Shown here one piece after another: positions 53,802 through 63,907 of a DNA stretch of 64,000 bases. The notes beneath the pieces were generated by a model. That model worked only from the letters and a program-made list of their open reading frames with translations. It did not search any database and was not told the DNA's origin. The first letter of the stretch is position 1. Every line of letters begins with the position of its first letter. A program made the position numbers and the translations under genes. This DNA comes from Flavobacteriaceae bacterium (GTDB taxonomy: Bacteria > Bacteroidota > Bacteroidia > Flavobacteriales > Flavobacteriaceae). Location: assembly GCA_002746415.1 (NCBI GenBank), contig NVXD01000020.1:34287-98286 (forward strand), in the 5' to 3' direction.

Positions 53802-56357
53802 ATGGCAGAAGGAGAGAAGTTAATTCCTATAAATATAGAAGATGAAATGAAATCCGCCTACATTGATTATTCAATGTCGGTCATTGTGTCACGTGCTTTA
53901 CCAGATGTCAGGGACGGTTTAAAACCTGTGCATAGAAGGGTATTGTATGGTATGCACGAGTTGGGTGTTCGTTCTGGTAGTGCTCATAAAAAATCTGCCC
54001 GTATTGTGGGTGAGGTTTTGGGTAAATACCACCCTCATGGGGATACATCTGTTTATGATTCCATGGTGCGTATGGCACAAGAATGGAGCCTTCGCTATAT
54101 GTTGGTGGATGGACAAGGAAATTTTGGGTCTGTAGATGGTGATAGTCCTGCTGCAATGCGTTATACAGAAGCTCGAATGCGAAAAATTGCCGATGATATG
54201 TTGGCAGATATCGATAAAGATACTGTTGATCATCAACTAAATTTTGATGATTCATTGGAGGAACCTACTGTTTTGCCTGCCAGAGTCCCTAATCTATTGG
54301 TTAATGGTGCTTCGGGTATTGCGGTTGGTATGGCAACAAACATGCCTCCTCACAATTTATCTGAAGTTGTGGATGGTATTGTGGCTTATATTGAGAACAA
54401 CGATATAGAAATTGATGAACTTATTACTCATGTAAAAGCGCCTGATTTTCCAACTGGAGGTACTATATATGGTTATGATGGTGTAAAAGAGGCATTCCAT
54501 ACGGGTAGAGGAAGAGTGGTGATGAGGGCTAAGGCTACTTTTGAAGAGGTGCAAGGCAAGGAATGCATTATTGTTACTGAAATACCTTATCAGGTAAATA
54601 AGGCGGATATGATTAAGAAAACCGCTGATTTAGTCAATGATAAAAAGATAGAAGGGATTTCCAGTATCCGTGATGAATCGGATAGAAAAGGAATGAGAAT
54701 TGTTTATATTCTTAAGCGTGATGCTATTCCAAATATTGTATTGAATACCTTATATAAGTATACAGCTTTACAATCTTCATTTAGTGTAAACAATATTGCT
54801 TTAGTCAAAGGAAGACCAGAATTGCTGAATCTGAAACAAATGATTCATCATTTTGTTGAACACAGACATGAAGTGGTTGTAAGGCGTACCAAATTTGAGC
54901 TTAAAAAGGCAGAAGACAGGGCTCATATCTTAGAAGGTCTTATCATAGCCTCTGATAATATAGATGAAGTAATAGCCATTATAAGAGCATCGCCTAATGC
55001 GGATGAAGCTCGTGAAAAATTACAGGAAAGATTTAAGCTTTCAGAAACACAGGTCAAGGCGATTGTTGAAATGCGCCTTAGACAACTTACTGGATTAGAG
55101 CAAGATAAGCTTAGGTCTGAGTATGATGAAATCGTAAAGACTATTGAAGAGTTGAAAGGTATTTTAGCTAGTGAAGAGGTTAGAATGCAAATCATTAAAG
55201 ATGAACTTTTAGTGATTAAGGATAAATACGGTGATGAAAGAAGGTCAGTGATTAATTTTGCTGGTGGTGACCTTAGCATAGAGGATATGATTCCTGACGA
55301 ACAAGTGGTCATTACAATTTCTCATGCAGGTTATATAAAAAGAACACCGCTAACAGAATATAAAACACAAAATAGAGGTGGTGTGGGGCAAAAAGCGTCT
55401 TCAACTAGAAGTGAAGATTTTCTGGAGCATTTGTTTGTGGGTACCAATCACCAATATATGCTATTCTTTACACAGAAAGGAAAATGTTTTTGGATGCGGG
55501 TATATGAAATTCCGGAAGGTAGTAAAACATCTAAAGGAAGAGCAATCCAAAACCTTATCAATATAGAGAATGATGATAAGGTAAAAGCATTTATTTGTAC
55601 TCAGGACTTAAAAGATGAGGAATATGTAAATAGCCATTTTGTTATTATGGCTACTAAAAAAGGAACGGTTAAAAAGACTTCCTTGGAACAATATTCCAGA
55701 CCTCGCCAAAACGGTATTAATGCCATAGGTATAAAAGATGGTGATGAACTATTGGAAGCAAAACTTACAACAGGTACCAGTCAAATATTCTTAGGTTTAA
55801 AATCTGGTAAAGCCATTAGGTTTGAAGAGAGTAAGACAAGACCAATGGGAAGAGGAGCTTCTGGAGTTAGAGGAATAAGATTGGCCCATGAAAAAGATGA
55901 GGTAATAGGCATGGTTTCTGTTCATGATTTTGAAGAGGAAATTCTAGTAGTTTCGGAAAATGGTTATGGTAAACGATCCAGTATAGATGATTACAGAATT
56001 ACCAATAGAGGAGGTAAGGGAGTCAAAACCATTTCAATTACTGATAAAACAGGAGGCTTGGTTGCTATAAAAAATGTCTCGGATGCTGATGACTTGATGA
56101 TTATCAATAAATCTGGTATCGCAATACGTATGAGTGTTGAGGATTTAAGAGTTATGGGAAGAGCTACACAAGGGGTGAAACTAATTAATATAAAAGGGAA
56201 TGATTCCATTGCAGCAGTGGCCAAGGTCATGAAAGAAGATGAAGAAGGAATGGATGATGCTGATATTATGGATATGGAAGTGACTGAAGATGATGGCACG
56301 GCTATTGATAATGACAGTACTGATATTGATAATGACGGAACGGAACCCAAGGAATAA
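53802..56357 (+). CDS. gyrA: DNA gyrase subunit A
   Basis: An 851-residue type II topoisomerase subunit that cuts and rejoins DNA. The catalytic Tyr121 is in AMRYTEARM. The quinolone-resistance region reads [10 protein letters not shown] with Thr82 and Asp86 at the usual Ser83/Asp87 positions; Thr at that site is common in Bacteroidota and is not by itself evidence of resistance. The C-terminal beta-pinwheel contains a GyrA-box-like QNRGGVGQ. The last 40 residues are strongly acidic. It precedes a TPR gene. Confidence 0.96.
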   Translation: MAEGEKLIPINIEDEMKSAYIDYSMSVIVSRALPDVRDGLKPVHRRVLYGMHELGVRSGSAHKKSARIVGEVLGKYHPHGDTSVYDSMVRMAQEWSLRYMLVDGQGNFGSVDGDSPAAMRYTEARMRKIADDMLADIDKDTVDHQLNFDDSLEEPTVLPARVPNLLVNGASGIAVGMATNMPPHNLSEVVDGIVAYIENNDIEIDELITHVKAPDFPTGGTIYGYDGVKEAFHTGRGRVVMRAKATFEEVQGKECIIVTEIPYQVNKADMIKKTADLVNDKKIEGISSIRDESDRKGMRIVYILKRDAIPNIVLNTLYKYTALQSSFSVNNIALVKGRPELLNLKQMIHHFVEHRHEVVVRRTKFELKKAEDRAHILEGLIIASDNIDEVIAIIRASPNADEAREKLQERFKLSETQVKAIVEMRLRQLTGLEQDKLRSEYDEIVKTIEELKGILASEEVRMQIIKDELLVIKDKYGDERRSVINFAGGDLSIEDMIPDEQVVITISHAGYIKRTPLTEYKTQNRGGVGQKASSTRSEDFLEHLFVGTNHQYMLFFTQKGKCFWMRVYEIPEGSKTSKGRAIQNLINIENDDKVKAFICTQDLKDEEYVNSHFVIMATKKGTVKKTSLEQYSRPRQNGINAIGIKDGDELLEAKLTTGTSQIFLGLKSGKAIRFEESKTRPMGRGASGVRGIRLAHEKDEVIGMVSVHDFEEEILVVSENGYGKRSSIDDYRITNRGGKGVKTISITDKTGGLVAIKNVSDADDLMIINKSGIAIRMSVEDLRVMGRATQGVKLINIKGNDSIAAVAKVMKEDEEGMDDADIMDMEVTEDDGTAIDNDSTDIDNDGTEPKE

Positions 56358-56396
56358 TAAATAACAACTACTAATACACAAAAATTAAATTTAAAG

Positions 56397-57665
56397 ATGA
56401 AAACTAAAATTTTTATACTAGCGGCTATGTCTTTTACAATAGCCGGATTTGCACAAAAGGCAGAACTTAAAGCGGCTGATAAAGCTCTTAAGGGTGAGGA
56501 TGCTATTGCAGCAAAAGCTGCATTGGAAGGTGCTGCTTCTTTAATAGAGGGGGCTGATGATAAAACTAAAACCCTATATTATTTTTTAAGAGGCAAAACC
56601 TATGCTGAATTGGCAAAGAAAGGAGATATCAAAGATTTTGGTGAAGCTTCAACTTCTTTTGACGAAGTAATTGCATTGGAAGAGACCAGTGGAAAGTCTA
56701 AATATACAGATGAAACTCAGCAAAGAATAGCCGCTTTGGTACCCGATTTGGTAAATGCTGCTGTTGAAGACAATAGCAATAAAATGTACAAAGAGGGAGG
56801 CGAGAAATTATACATGAGCTATAAGTTAAGCCCAAAAGACACTTCCTATTTGTATTACGCTTCCAGTAGTGCCGTTAATGGAGGTCATTATGAGGATGCA
56901 TTAAAATATTATGACGAACTTAAAGCTGTTGGTTATGATGGGGGTGGTACAAGATATACTGCCGTAAATGTTGCATCTGGAACAGTTGAGGAAATGGATG
57001 TAGTACAAAGAGATTTATTTGTTAAAGCTGGTACGCATACGGATCCTAAAGATGAAAAAATACCTTCTAAAAAAGCAGAGATCGTAAAGAATATTGCACT
57101 TATCTATTCTCAATTGGGTCAAGACGACAAGGCTATGGAAGCATATGTAATAGCGAGAGAGGACAATCCAAATGATGTGAACCTAATTTTGAATCAAGCT
57201 AATTTATATTATAAGTTAGGTGAAAAAGATAAATTTAAAGTTTTAATGGCTGAAGCTTCAAATCTTGCACCAGATAATGCCGATTTGCAATATAATATTG
57301 GTGTAATTAATATGGAACAGGGAAATATTAAAGAAGCTAGAGTTGCTTATGAAAGGGCTTTAGAAATTAAACCAGACTATATTAATGCACAATTGAACCT
57401 TTCTACTACTTATGTAAATGAGGGTAATGGCTTAATAGATGCAATGAACGACTTGTCTATGTCAAGAAAGAAATCGGATTTGGATAAATATGATGCCCTT
57501 AAGCAACAAAAAGATGACTTATTTGTAGTCGCTGCCAAAGTATTGGAAGATGCTTTAGATTTAAATAGTGATAGTCAGGCAATATTGAATCAATTAAAGA
57601 ACATTTACGGAGCTTTAGGTGATGATGAAAATTTCATGAGAATAAAAGCTTTGATTCAAGAATAA
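56397..57665 (+). CDS. Secreted tetratricopeptide repeat protein
   Basis: A 422-residue protein with a signal peptide (MKTKIFILAAMSFTIAGFAQ). TPR-like helical pairs occur at about 220-350 (DKAMEAYVIAREDNPNDVN, NLYYKLGEKDKFKVLM, VAYERALEIKPDYINAQLN). Adjacent to gyrA and conserved next to it in many flavobacteria. It probably scaffolds protein interaction in the periplasm; partner unknown. Terminated by a bidirectional stem. Confidence 0.82.
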   Translation: MKTKIFILAAMSFTIAGFAQKAELKAADKALKGEDAIAAKAALEGAASLIEGADDKTKTLYYFLRGKTYAELAKKGDIKDFGEASTSFDEVIALEETSGKSKYTDETQQRIAALVPDLVNAAVEDNSNKMYKEGGEKLYMSYKLSPKDTSYLYYASSSAVNGGHYEDALKYYDELKAVGYDGGGTRYTAVNVASGTVEEMDVVQRDLFVKAGTHTDPKDEKIPSKKAEIVKNIALIYSQLGQDDKAMEAYVIAREDNPNDVNLILNQANLYYKLGEKDKFKVLMAEASNLAPDNADLQYNIGVINMEQGNIKEARVAYERALEIKPDYINAQLNLSTTYVNEGNGLIDAMNDLSMSRKKSDLDKYDALKQQKDDLFVVAAKVLEDALDLNSDSQAILNQLKNIYGALGDDENFMRIKALIQE

Positions 57666-57684
57666 AACTTTATACATCTCTTTT

Positions 57685-57716
57685 AAAAGCCTTCATTTTT
57701 AATGGAGGCTTTTTTA
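57685..57716. terminator. Bidirectional terminator
   Basis: AAAAGCCTTCAT/ATGGAGGCTTTT with a short loop and A/T flanks on both sides, between the TPR gene and the convergent NlpC/P60 gene. Confidence 0.82.
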
Positions 57717-58469
57717 TTAGATGACTTTCTTTATGACTCTAAGTTTATGGGTGTAATTATTTACCTCATTGTTGTAAATACCTGTATGGTCTATTCTGTC
57801 GATTCTTACTTCCCCATAAGCATGGATAATGTAATTGTTTTCCATGATGATTCCAACATGGTCAATAATGCCATCCTTATTGTCAAAAAAAGCTAAATCC
57901 CCAGCTTCACTTTCTTCAATAAAACTAAGTGCCTCTCCTTGAGTTGATTGTTGGGCGGCGTTTCTTAATAATTCATAACCATTCATTTTATACACCATTT
58001 GTGTGAGTCCAGAAGAATCAATTCCAAAAGGAGTTTTTCCGCCCCATAAATAAGGTGCATTTAAATAAAGCAGCGCGGTATTTATCAGATTACACTTATT
58101 CATTACAGTGTCGATACTGCTTCCTTCAAATTTATGATGTAGAAAATCTAGATGTGCTAATGATGATCCTAAAAGAATGGGAATGAGAATGTTATTTTCT
58201 GTTTCAATAAAGGAGACTAAATCAGATGCATTTTTAATTTCTTTCGACTTTTCAAAAGTCTCATAATCGTTTTCTGAAATAACAGTGTACTGTTTATTCG
58301 CTATCCACCCTTCATGGCCATCATATGTAATTCTAATTTTACTCCAATGTTTGCGTTGATCCAAAACTTTAAAATAATCACCGTATAACAATTGGGTGGT
58401 CATTTCTGCAGATTCTTCGGCTATTAATCTAACAGGAACAGTGCTAAGGTGGCAAATACCGTATTGCAT
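57717..58469 (-). CDS. NlpC/P60 family protein with catalytic Cys replaced by Ser
   Basis: A 250-residue protein with an SH3b-like N-terminal domain (about 1-75) and a C40 peptidase domain (about 120-245). The canonical nucleophile motif DCSG reads DSSG here, with Ser152 in the place of Cys; the codon is TCT where TGT would be expected. The conserved His (IDHVG) and the third polar residue (HAYG) are retained. No signal peptide. The peptidase is expected to be inactive or strongly reduced. It starts 16 bases after a thiolase gene. Confidence 0.85.
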   Translation of the reverse strand: MQYGICHLSTVPVRLIAEESAEMTTQLLYGDYFKVLDQRKHWSKIRITYDGHEGWIANKQYTVISENDYETFEKSKEIKNASDLVSFIETENNILIPILLGSSLAHLDFLHHKFEGSSIDTVMNKCNLINTALLYLNAPYLWGGKTPFGIDSSGLTQMVYKMNGYELLRNAAQQSTQGEALSFIEESEAGDLAFFDNKDGIIDHVGIIMENNYIIHAYGEVRIDRIDHTGIYNNEVNNYTHKLRVIKKVI

Positions 58470-58485
58470 AAATATTTTTTAATTC

Positions 58486-59661
58486 TTAATGCTTTTCTAT
58501 TACTAATGCCGATGCACCACCACCGCCATTGCAGATAGCAGCAGCACCTATTTTTCCTTTATTTTGTTCCAACACATTAAGTAGGGTAACTAATATTCTT
58601 GCTCCAGAACAACCTAAGGGATGTCCTAATGATACCGCGCCGCCATTAACGTTAACATTCTTGTCGGTAAGGCCAAGAAGTTTCATATTTGCCAAGCCCA
58701 CGACAGAGAAAGCTTCGTTGAACTCAAAATAATCTACATCGTTCATAGAAATATTGGACTTGTTTAAAGCTTTAGGTAGTACTTTTGCCGGGGCAGTTGT
58801 AAACCATTCTGGTTCATGAGCAGCATCGGCATACCCTAAAATTGTTGCCAAAGGTTCAATATTTAATTCTTTTGCTTTTTCAGCACTCATTAATACTAAT
58901 GCAGCTGCACCATCATTTATTGTGGAAGCATTTGCTGCTGTTACTGTTCCTTCTTTACTAAAAGCTGCTCTTAGGTTGGGTATTTTATCAAGTTTTACAT
59001 TTTTATATTCTTCATCTTCTTTTACTATGATTGGTTCTCCTCTTCTTTGAGGAACTTCTACAGGTACAACCTCATTGTTGAATTTTCCGTCTTTCCAAGC
59101 TTCACTTGCTCTTTGATAAGACTGTATGGCGTACTTGTCCTGGTCTTCTCTTGTGAAATTATATTTACTAGCACAAGCATCAGCGGAGACGCCCATTGCG
59201 TTTTGATCATAGGCATCTACCAAACCATCTTTTTGCAAGCCGTCTATTAATGATGTTGGCCCAAATTTAACTCCATTTCTCATGTGTATATAATGAGGAA
59301 TGAGACTCATGTTTTCCATTCCTCCTGCTACCACTATTGCGTGGTCTCCTAAAGCAATGGATTGAGCGGCCTGCATTACCGTTTTCATCCCAGAAGCACA
59401 AACTTTGTTTATGGTTGTACAGGGAACAGTATTAGGAATACCCGCATAAATGGCAGCTTGTCTTGCTGGGGCTTGCCCAGTTCCTGCCTGTATCACATTT
59501 CCCATTAATACTTCTTCAACCATATTTGGTTTCAGATTTATCTTGTCTAATGCACCTTTAATGGCTATTGCTCCAAGTTTAGGAGCGGGTATGCTTGATA
59601 ATGAACCCATAAAACTGCCAATAGGTGTTCTTACTGCCGATACGATAACTACTTTTTTCAT
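58486..59661 (-). CDS. Acetyl-CoA C-acyltransferase (thiolase)
   Basis: A 391-residue thiolase. The acyl-binding Cys88 is in NKVCASGMK and the C-terminal HPLGCSGAR and CNGGGGAS motifs hold the second Cys and His. It may be degradative or biosynthetic, and the neighbouring NlpC/P60 gene is not in a fatty-acid pathway. The ATG at 59661 is preferred over 59703 because the family starts with KKVVIVSAVRTPIG. Confidence 0.92.
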   Translation of the reverse strand: MKKVVIVSAVRTPIGSFMGSLSSIPAPKLGAIAIKGALDKINLKPNMVEEVLMGNVIQAGTGQAPARQAAIYAGIPNTVPCTTINKVCASGMKTVMQAAQSIALGDHAIVVAGGMENMSLIPHYIHMRNGVKFGPTSLIDGLQKDGLVDAYDQNAMGVSADACASKYNFTREDQDKYAIQSYQRASEAWKDGKFNNEVVPVEVPQRRGEPIIVKEDEEYKNVKLDKIPNLRAAFSKEGTVTAANASTINDGAAALVLMSAEKAKELNIEPLATILGYADAAHEPEWFTTAPAKVLPKALNKSNISMNDVDYFEFNEAFSVVGLANMKLLGLTDKNVNVNGGAVSLGHPLGCSGARILVTLLNVLEQNKGKIGAAAICNGGGGASALVIEKH

Positions 59662-59679
59662 GCGGTAAAGCTTATGTTG

Positions 59680-59687
59680 CAAAATTA
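59680..59687 (-). promoter_or_regulatory. Thiolase -7 element
   Basis: TAATTTTG on the minus strand fits TAnnTTTG, 18 bases before the start. No good -33 element was found. Confidence 0.35.
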
Positions 59688-59818
59688 ATGAATTAAAGCG
59701 CAATAAATAACGGGAATATAAACATTACAATTGTAGTGTAAATTCAATATTATAAGACGTATTTGTATTTGGTGTAATGGTTCTAGACTTAAAAACCCAT
59801 ATGCAACGTATATTTTTC

Positions 59819-59826
59819 TATTTTTG
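59819..59826 (+). promoter_or_regulatory. 7TM-HD gene -7 element
   Basis: TATTTTTG at 59819-59826 fits TAnnTTTG, 17 bases before the start codon; no good -33 element was found. Confidence 0.32.
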
Positions 59827-59843
59827 AAGCAGATATTTTCTAC

Positions 59844-61895
59844 ATGAGTAAATCACTGGATAATTTATATAAGAATCAATCTCATATATTTAAGTATATA
59901 CTTTATTTAGCTTCAATATTTTTTATTGTTTTCTTTTTCCCAAGAGGAGGGAAGTTTAAGTATGAATTTCAAAAAGGAAAACCCTGGCAATATGAAAATC
60001 TTTATGCACCCTTTGATTTTTCAATAAAGAAGGGTGATGCTGAGGTTGAGCAAGAACGCATGGCTGTAGTTGATAACCAAATTAACTACTATACATTCAA
60101 TACGAATATTGCCCAAAAGGCATACAACGAATTTGATGATAAATTCATGAATTCGCCCAATTTAGAAGCCGCAAATCCAATCCAGAAGAGTGTTTTAAAA
60201 GAGATAGGGGTTGGTATTCTGGATGAATTATATGTAAATGGGGTGTTGCCTAAAAATGCCAAAGAAATAGGAAGTAGGGGTCTGTATCTTGTAAAACAAC
60301 ATGAGGCAGAAAAAATTACATTTAATCAAATATATAATATAGGTGAGGTCAACGGGGTAATACATGTGTTATTACAAGAAAAGAAACTGGAGGAATATGA
60401 GGACTTGTATGTAAAACTCTTTTCAGACATAATTATACCTAATGTTACCTATGATGAAAGTTTATCATTAAAAGCGCACGAAGAAGAGCTTTCAAAAATA
60501 TCATACACCAGGGGTAATATTGATGAAGGAAAGCTAATTATAGCTAAGGGAGAAGTTGTTGAAGCCGAAAACTTTAAAATATTAAACTCCCTGAAGCAAG
60601 AGTATGAATCGGAATTATGGAATGCAGGAAACTATTATTTTATACTTTTTGGATATACTGTTTTAGTAGCATTGGTTTTGATGATGTTATTTCTTTTCTT
60701 AAAGAAATATAGAAATGAAATTTTCAGAAATAACACCAAAGTAACCTTCATATTTTTTAATATTCTGCTCATGGTTTTCATTACCACTTTAGTGGTGAAA
60801 TACAATGAAACCTATGTTTTTCTTGTGCCACTTTGTATACTTCCTATCATACTAAAAACCTTTTTTGATGCACGCCTGGGTCTTTTTGTACACGTACTCA
60901 CGGTACTATTACTTGGTTTTGTAGTTCCCAATAGCTTTGAGTATATTTTTCTACAAACAGTGGCGGGAATAGTGACTATTTTAACGGTATCTGAAATGCA
61001 CAAACGGACAAATCTTTTTGTGTCTGTGGGGCAAATAATATTGATTTACGTCATTGGTTATTTGGCTTTTCATATTATTTATGAAGGGACATTGGATAAT
61101 ATAGAATGGATAATATTGGTTGTTTTTTTATTGAACGGTGTGATAACTTTGGCCTTTGCTCAACCGTTGATATATATTTATGAAAAATTATTTGGACTCG
61201 TGTCAGATGTTTCTTTGCTGGAGCTATCGGATACCAATTCAAAACTGCTAAAGGAGCTTTCTAATAAGGCGCCTGGCACATTTCATCATTCTTTACAAGT
61301 TGCAAACTTGGCAGAAGCTGCGGCTAATGAAATAGGCGCAAATGCTATGATGGTTAGGGTAGGGGCTTTATACCATGATATTGGTAAGATGAATAACCCA
61401 ACATACTTTACTGAAAATCAAATTACCAATGTAAACCCGCATGATGAATTGATGCCTGTCAATAGTGCAAAGATTATAATTGACCATGTAATTGAAGGTA
61501 TAGAAATAGCCAGAAAGAACAATCTTCCAGATAGAATTATAGATTTTATAAGAACCCACCATGGCACTAATGTGGTGTACTATTTTTATAAAAAGCAGCA
61601 GGAACAGGATGATGAGGTCAAAATTGAGGATTATAGCTACCCAGGGCCAATTCCTTTTTCTAAAGAAACCGCAATATTAATGATGGCAGATTCTGTAGAG
61701 GCGGCTTCTAAAAGTTTAAAAAATCCCACCTATCAAATGATTGATGAGTTTGTGAATAAAATTATAGAAGGTCAGATGCAAGCAAATCAATTTTTAAACG
61801 CCAATATTACCTTTAAAGAGATTGAAACTGTAAAGAAAGTTTTAAAGCAAAAACTTACCAATGTGTACCACTTGAGGATTGAATATCCTGAATAA
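59844..61895 (+). CDS. 7TM-HD family phosphohydrolase, PgpH-like
   Basis: A 683-residue membrane protein. One N-terminal TM helix (about 18-35), an extracytoplasmic 7TMR-HDED domain (about 40-265), seven TM helices (about 270-455), then an HD domain with HHSLQVANLAEAA, LYHDIGKM and THHGTNVVYYFY (about 480-680). This architecture is that of PgpH, which cleaves cyclic di-AMP to pApA. A diadenylate cyclase gene is not in the window. Upstream lies a -7 element and downstream the tRNA-Ser promoter. Confidence 0.9.
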   Translation: MSKSLDNLYKNQSHIFKYILYLASIFFIVFFFPRGGKFKYEFQKGKPWQYENLYAPFDFSIKKGDAEVEQERMAVVDNQINYYTFNTNIAQKAYNEFDDKFMNSPNLEAANPIQKSVLKEIGVGILDELYVNGVLPKNAKEIGSRGLYLVKQHEAEKITFNQIYNIGEVNGVIHVLLQEKKLEEYEDLYVKLFSDIIIPNVTYDESLSLKAHEEELSKISYTRGNIDEGKLIIAKGEVVEAENFKILNSLKQEYESELWNAGNYYFILFGYTVLVALVLMMLFLFLKKYRNEIFRNNTKVTFIFFNILLMVFITTLVVKYNETYVFLVPLCILPIILKTFFDARLGLFVHVLTVLLLGFVVPNSFEYIFLQTVAGIVTILTVSEMHKRTNLFVSVGQIILIYVIGYLAFHIIYEGTLDNIEWIILVVFLLNGVITLAFAQPLIYIYEKLFGLVSDVSLLELSDTNSKLLKELSNKAPGTFHHSLQVANLAEAAANEIGANAMMVRVGALYHDIGKMNNPTYFTENQITNVNPHDELMPVNSAKIIIDHVIEGIEIARKNNLPDRIIDFIRTHHGTNVVYYFYKKQQEQDDEVKIEDYSYPGPIPFSKETAILMMADSVEAASKSLKNPTYQMIDEFVNKIIEGQMQANQFLNANITFKEIETVKKVLKQKLTNVYHLRIEYPE

Positions 61896-61935
61896 TATTT
61901 TTGTAATTATTTTTAGTAAAAAAACTAAAAAAGTG

Positions 61936-61966
61936 TTGCGTTATAATATATGAAGAAGTACATTTG
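61936..61966 (+). promoter_or_regulatory. tRNA-Ser promoter
   Basis: TTG at 61936-61938, 20 bases, then TACATTTG at 61959-61966. A clean Bacteroidota match, with initiation about 30 bases before the tRNA. Confidence 0.6.
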
Positions 61967-62005
61967 CAACCGCATTTTAGGATGCTTGTTCATTGAATAA
62001 CACAC

Positions 62006-62093
62006 GGAGAGGTGCCTGAGTGGCCGAAAGGAACGGTTTGCTAAATCGTCGTACATCAAAAGTGTACCCAGGGTTCGAATCCCTGTCTCTCCG
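62006..62093 (+). tRNA. tRNA-Ser(GCU)
   Basis: A cloverleaf with seven-base-pair acceptor (GGAGAGG with TCTCTCC, one G-T), D arm, anticodon loop TTGCTAA with anticodon GCT, a long class II variable arm (GTAC stem) and GGTTCGAATCC T arm. CCA is not encoded. Confidence 0.95.
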
Positions 62094-62122
62094 CAAAGCT
62101 TCGGCTAGCACGGAGTGACAGT

Positions 62123-62153
62123 CACAAATTTAGATTGGGTTATCTAATTTGTG
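62123..62153. repeat. Inverted repeat between the two tRNA genes
   Basis: CACAAATT(T)AGAT and ATCTAATTTGTG form a 12-base-pair stem with a bulged T and a 6-base loop (tgggtt). It is followed by an A-rich stretch; a processing or pausing signal is possible. Confidence 0.5.
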
Positions 62154-62174
62154 AGAATAAAAAAAGCTCACCAT

Positions 62175-62249
62175 CGGGGTGTAGCGTAGCCCGGTTATCG
62201 CGCCGCGTTTGGGACGCGGAGGTCGCAGGTTCGAATCCTGCCACCCCGA
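62175..62249 (+). tRNA. tRNA-Pro(UGG)
   Basis: Standard class I cloverleaf with acceptor CGGGGTG/CACCCCG, anticodon loop TTTGGGA with anticodon TGG, and T arm with GGTTCGAATCC. CCA is not encoded. Its 3' end faces the integrase gene, a common attachment site arrangement. Confidence 0.95.
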
Positions 62250-62480
62250 CAAAACCATTTTAAATGGTGTCAAATAATAGCTAACTTAATGATTTTCAAT
62301 ATTTTAATATTTTTTGAATTCATTTAGTTAGCTTTGATAACAAGTAAAAAGAGAACAATTCGGGAACAACTCGGAAACTCTTTAACTATCTTTTTTTATG
62401 TATCTTTAGTAGTGAAAGCAGAGCTTTCCTCGTGATTTAACTTTCGTGTTAGGATAATGTTTAACCTAAAACGGAAGCAA

Positions 62481-63713
62481 ATGAAAACTTCAAGAACATT
62501 TAAGATTCTCTTTCGCCAAGTCATAGCCAGGAGAAAAAACGAAACCGCACCGATTTACGTAAGAATAACGGTAAACGGTAAGCGTACAGAATTTAGTCTG
62601 GGCTTATATTATCCTATCAATGGATGGGATTGTAAAATGAGTAGAGCTATTGGCAGAACTTCAAATGCCAGAATTTTAAACAATGAATTGGATAGCATCT
62701 ATGTTGATATTGTGGAATGTTACAAGCAATTGCGTAAAGAAAGCAAATTTATAACTGCCCAAACAGTTAAAGCCAGATACTTGGGAACAGACAATAATCA
62801 AGCAACACTTTTGGGTTTGGTAGATTACCACAATGGGAAAATGAAAGACGTTTTGACAGAAGGTACTCTAAAAAATTATAGAACTTCAACAAAGTATATA
62901 AAGGCTTTTCTATCTAATAAATTAAAATCGTCTGATGTGTATTTAGAGCAAATTGGATATAGTTTTATTGTTGATTTTGAACAGTACTTACGAAATAAGG
63001 ATAACCGCCTTAGTAAACAAGAACTCAACAATAATGGTATAATGAAGCATATCGAGAGATTAAATAAACTAATGAACCTTGCGGTTAAACTGGAATGGAT
63101 AACCAAAAACCCATTTTTACATTATGATGTGAAATTCAGTAAATACAGCAGGCCATTTTTATCTCCCAATGAAATGAAGGAATTAGAAGAAATCAAACTT
63201 AATACAGATAAGTACAAGAACGTAAGGGATGTTTTTATTTTTAGTTGCTATACGGGATTATCATATATAGATATGAAGCAGTTAACCAAAAACAATATTG
63301 TGTATGGAATTGATGGCAACAAATGGCTTTCGTTTTATAGGCAAAAAAACACCGAACCCGTTAAAGTCCCATTGTTAGATAAGGCATTAGAAATTTTAGA
63401 AAAGTATAGCGATTATGACAATAGTAACAAGTTGCTACCTGTCTATTCAAATCAAAAAATGAATACATATATAAAGGAGATTGCAACTATATGTGAGATA
63501 AATAAAAACCTAACGTGCCACGTTGCCCGACATACATTTGCGACAACCGTAACTTTGTCCAATGGCGTACCCATCGAAACGGTATCAAAATTATTAGGAC
63601 ATACCAAACTTTCCACCACACAAATCTATGCCCGTGTAATGGAAGATAAGTTAGGGAAAGATATTAGCCAGTTGCAAAGTATCCTTAATACAGATGCCAG
63701 AAATGTATCATAA
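62481..63713 (+). CDS. Tyrosine-type integrase, Bacteroidota mobile element class
   Basis: A 410-residue site-specific recombinase. N-terminal arm-binding domain (about 1-90), SAM-like core-binding domain (about 110-205) and catalytic domain. HVARHTF (His and Arg of the second motif), LGHTKL (third His) and the nucleophile Tyr in QIYARV are clear. The first catalytic Arg position (TGLR in most members) reads TGLS, as in IntDOT of CTnDOT, where a Ser occupies this position. ATG at 62481 is preferred to ATG at 62457. Divergence in base use from neighbours is not obvious. Confidence 0.93.
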   Translation: MKTSRTFKILFRQVIARRKNETAPIYVRITVNGKRTEFSLGLYYPINGWDCKMSRAIGRTSNARILNNELDSIYVDIVECYKQLRKESKFITAQTVKARYLGTDNNQATLLGLVDYHNGKMKDVLTEGTLKNYRTSTKYIKAFLSNKLKSSDVYLEQIGYSFIVDFEQYLRNKDNRLSKQELNNNGIMKHIERLNKLMNLAVKLEWITKNPFLHYDVKFSKYSRPFLSPNEMKELEEIKLNTDKYKNVRDVFIFSCYTGLSYIDMKQLTKNNIVYGIDGNKWLSFYRQKNTEPVKVPLLDKALEILEKYSDYDNSNKLLPVYSNQKMNTYIKEIATICEINKNLTCHVARHTFATTVTLSNGVPIETVSKLLGHTKLSTTQIYARVMEDKLGKDISQLQSILNTDARNVS

Positions 63714-63833
63714 TTTGGCAAACATTACGAATACTTTAAAATGACACTTTAAAATGTGTTAATATGGGTATTAGCAAAATTGACGTGATTATCTTAATGT
63801 AATTTGAATAGTGAAGGTTAAATCACTGAAAAG

Positions 63834-63871
63834 CTGCCTAAGAAACTTTTATTGTTCTTTGGCAGTTTTTT
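63834..63871 (+). terminator. Terminator downstream of the integrase
   Basis: CTGCCTAAGAAAC and GTTCTTTGGCAG form a long stem with small mismatches, followed by six T bases, 120 bases after the integrase stop. Confidence 0.75.
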
Positions 63872-63907
63872 ATTGCCAAATACTAATTGTTATGTAGGCT
63901 TCTGCAA

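Noticed and set aside
53883..54062. Quinolone-resistance mutation in gyrA
   Set aside because: Thr at position 82 and Asp at 86 can be the natural state in this phylum; nothing indicates an acquired change.
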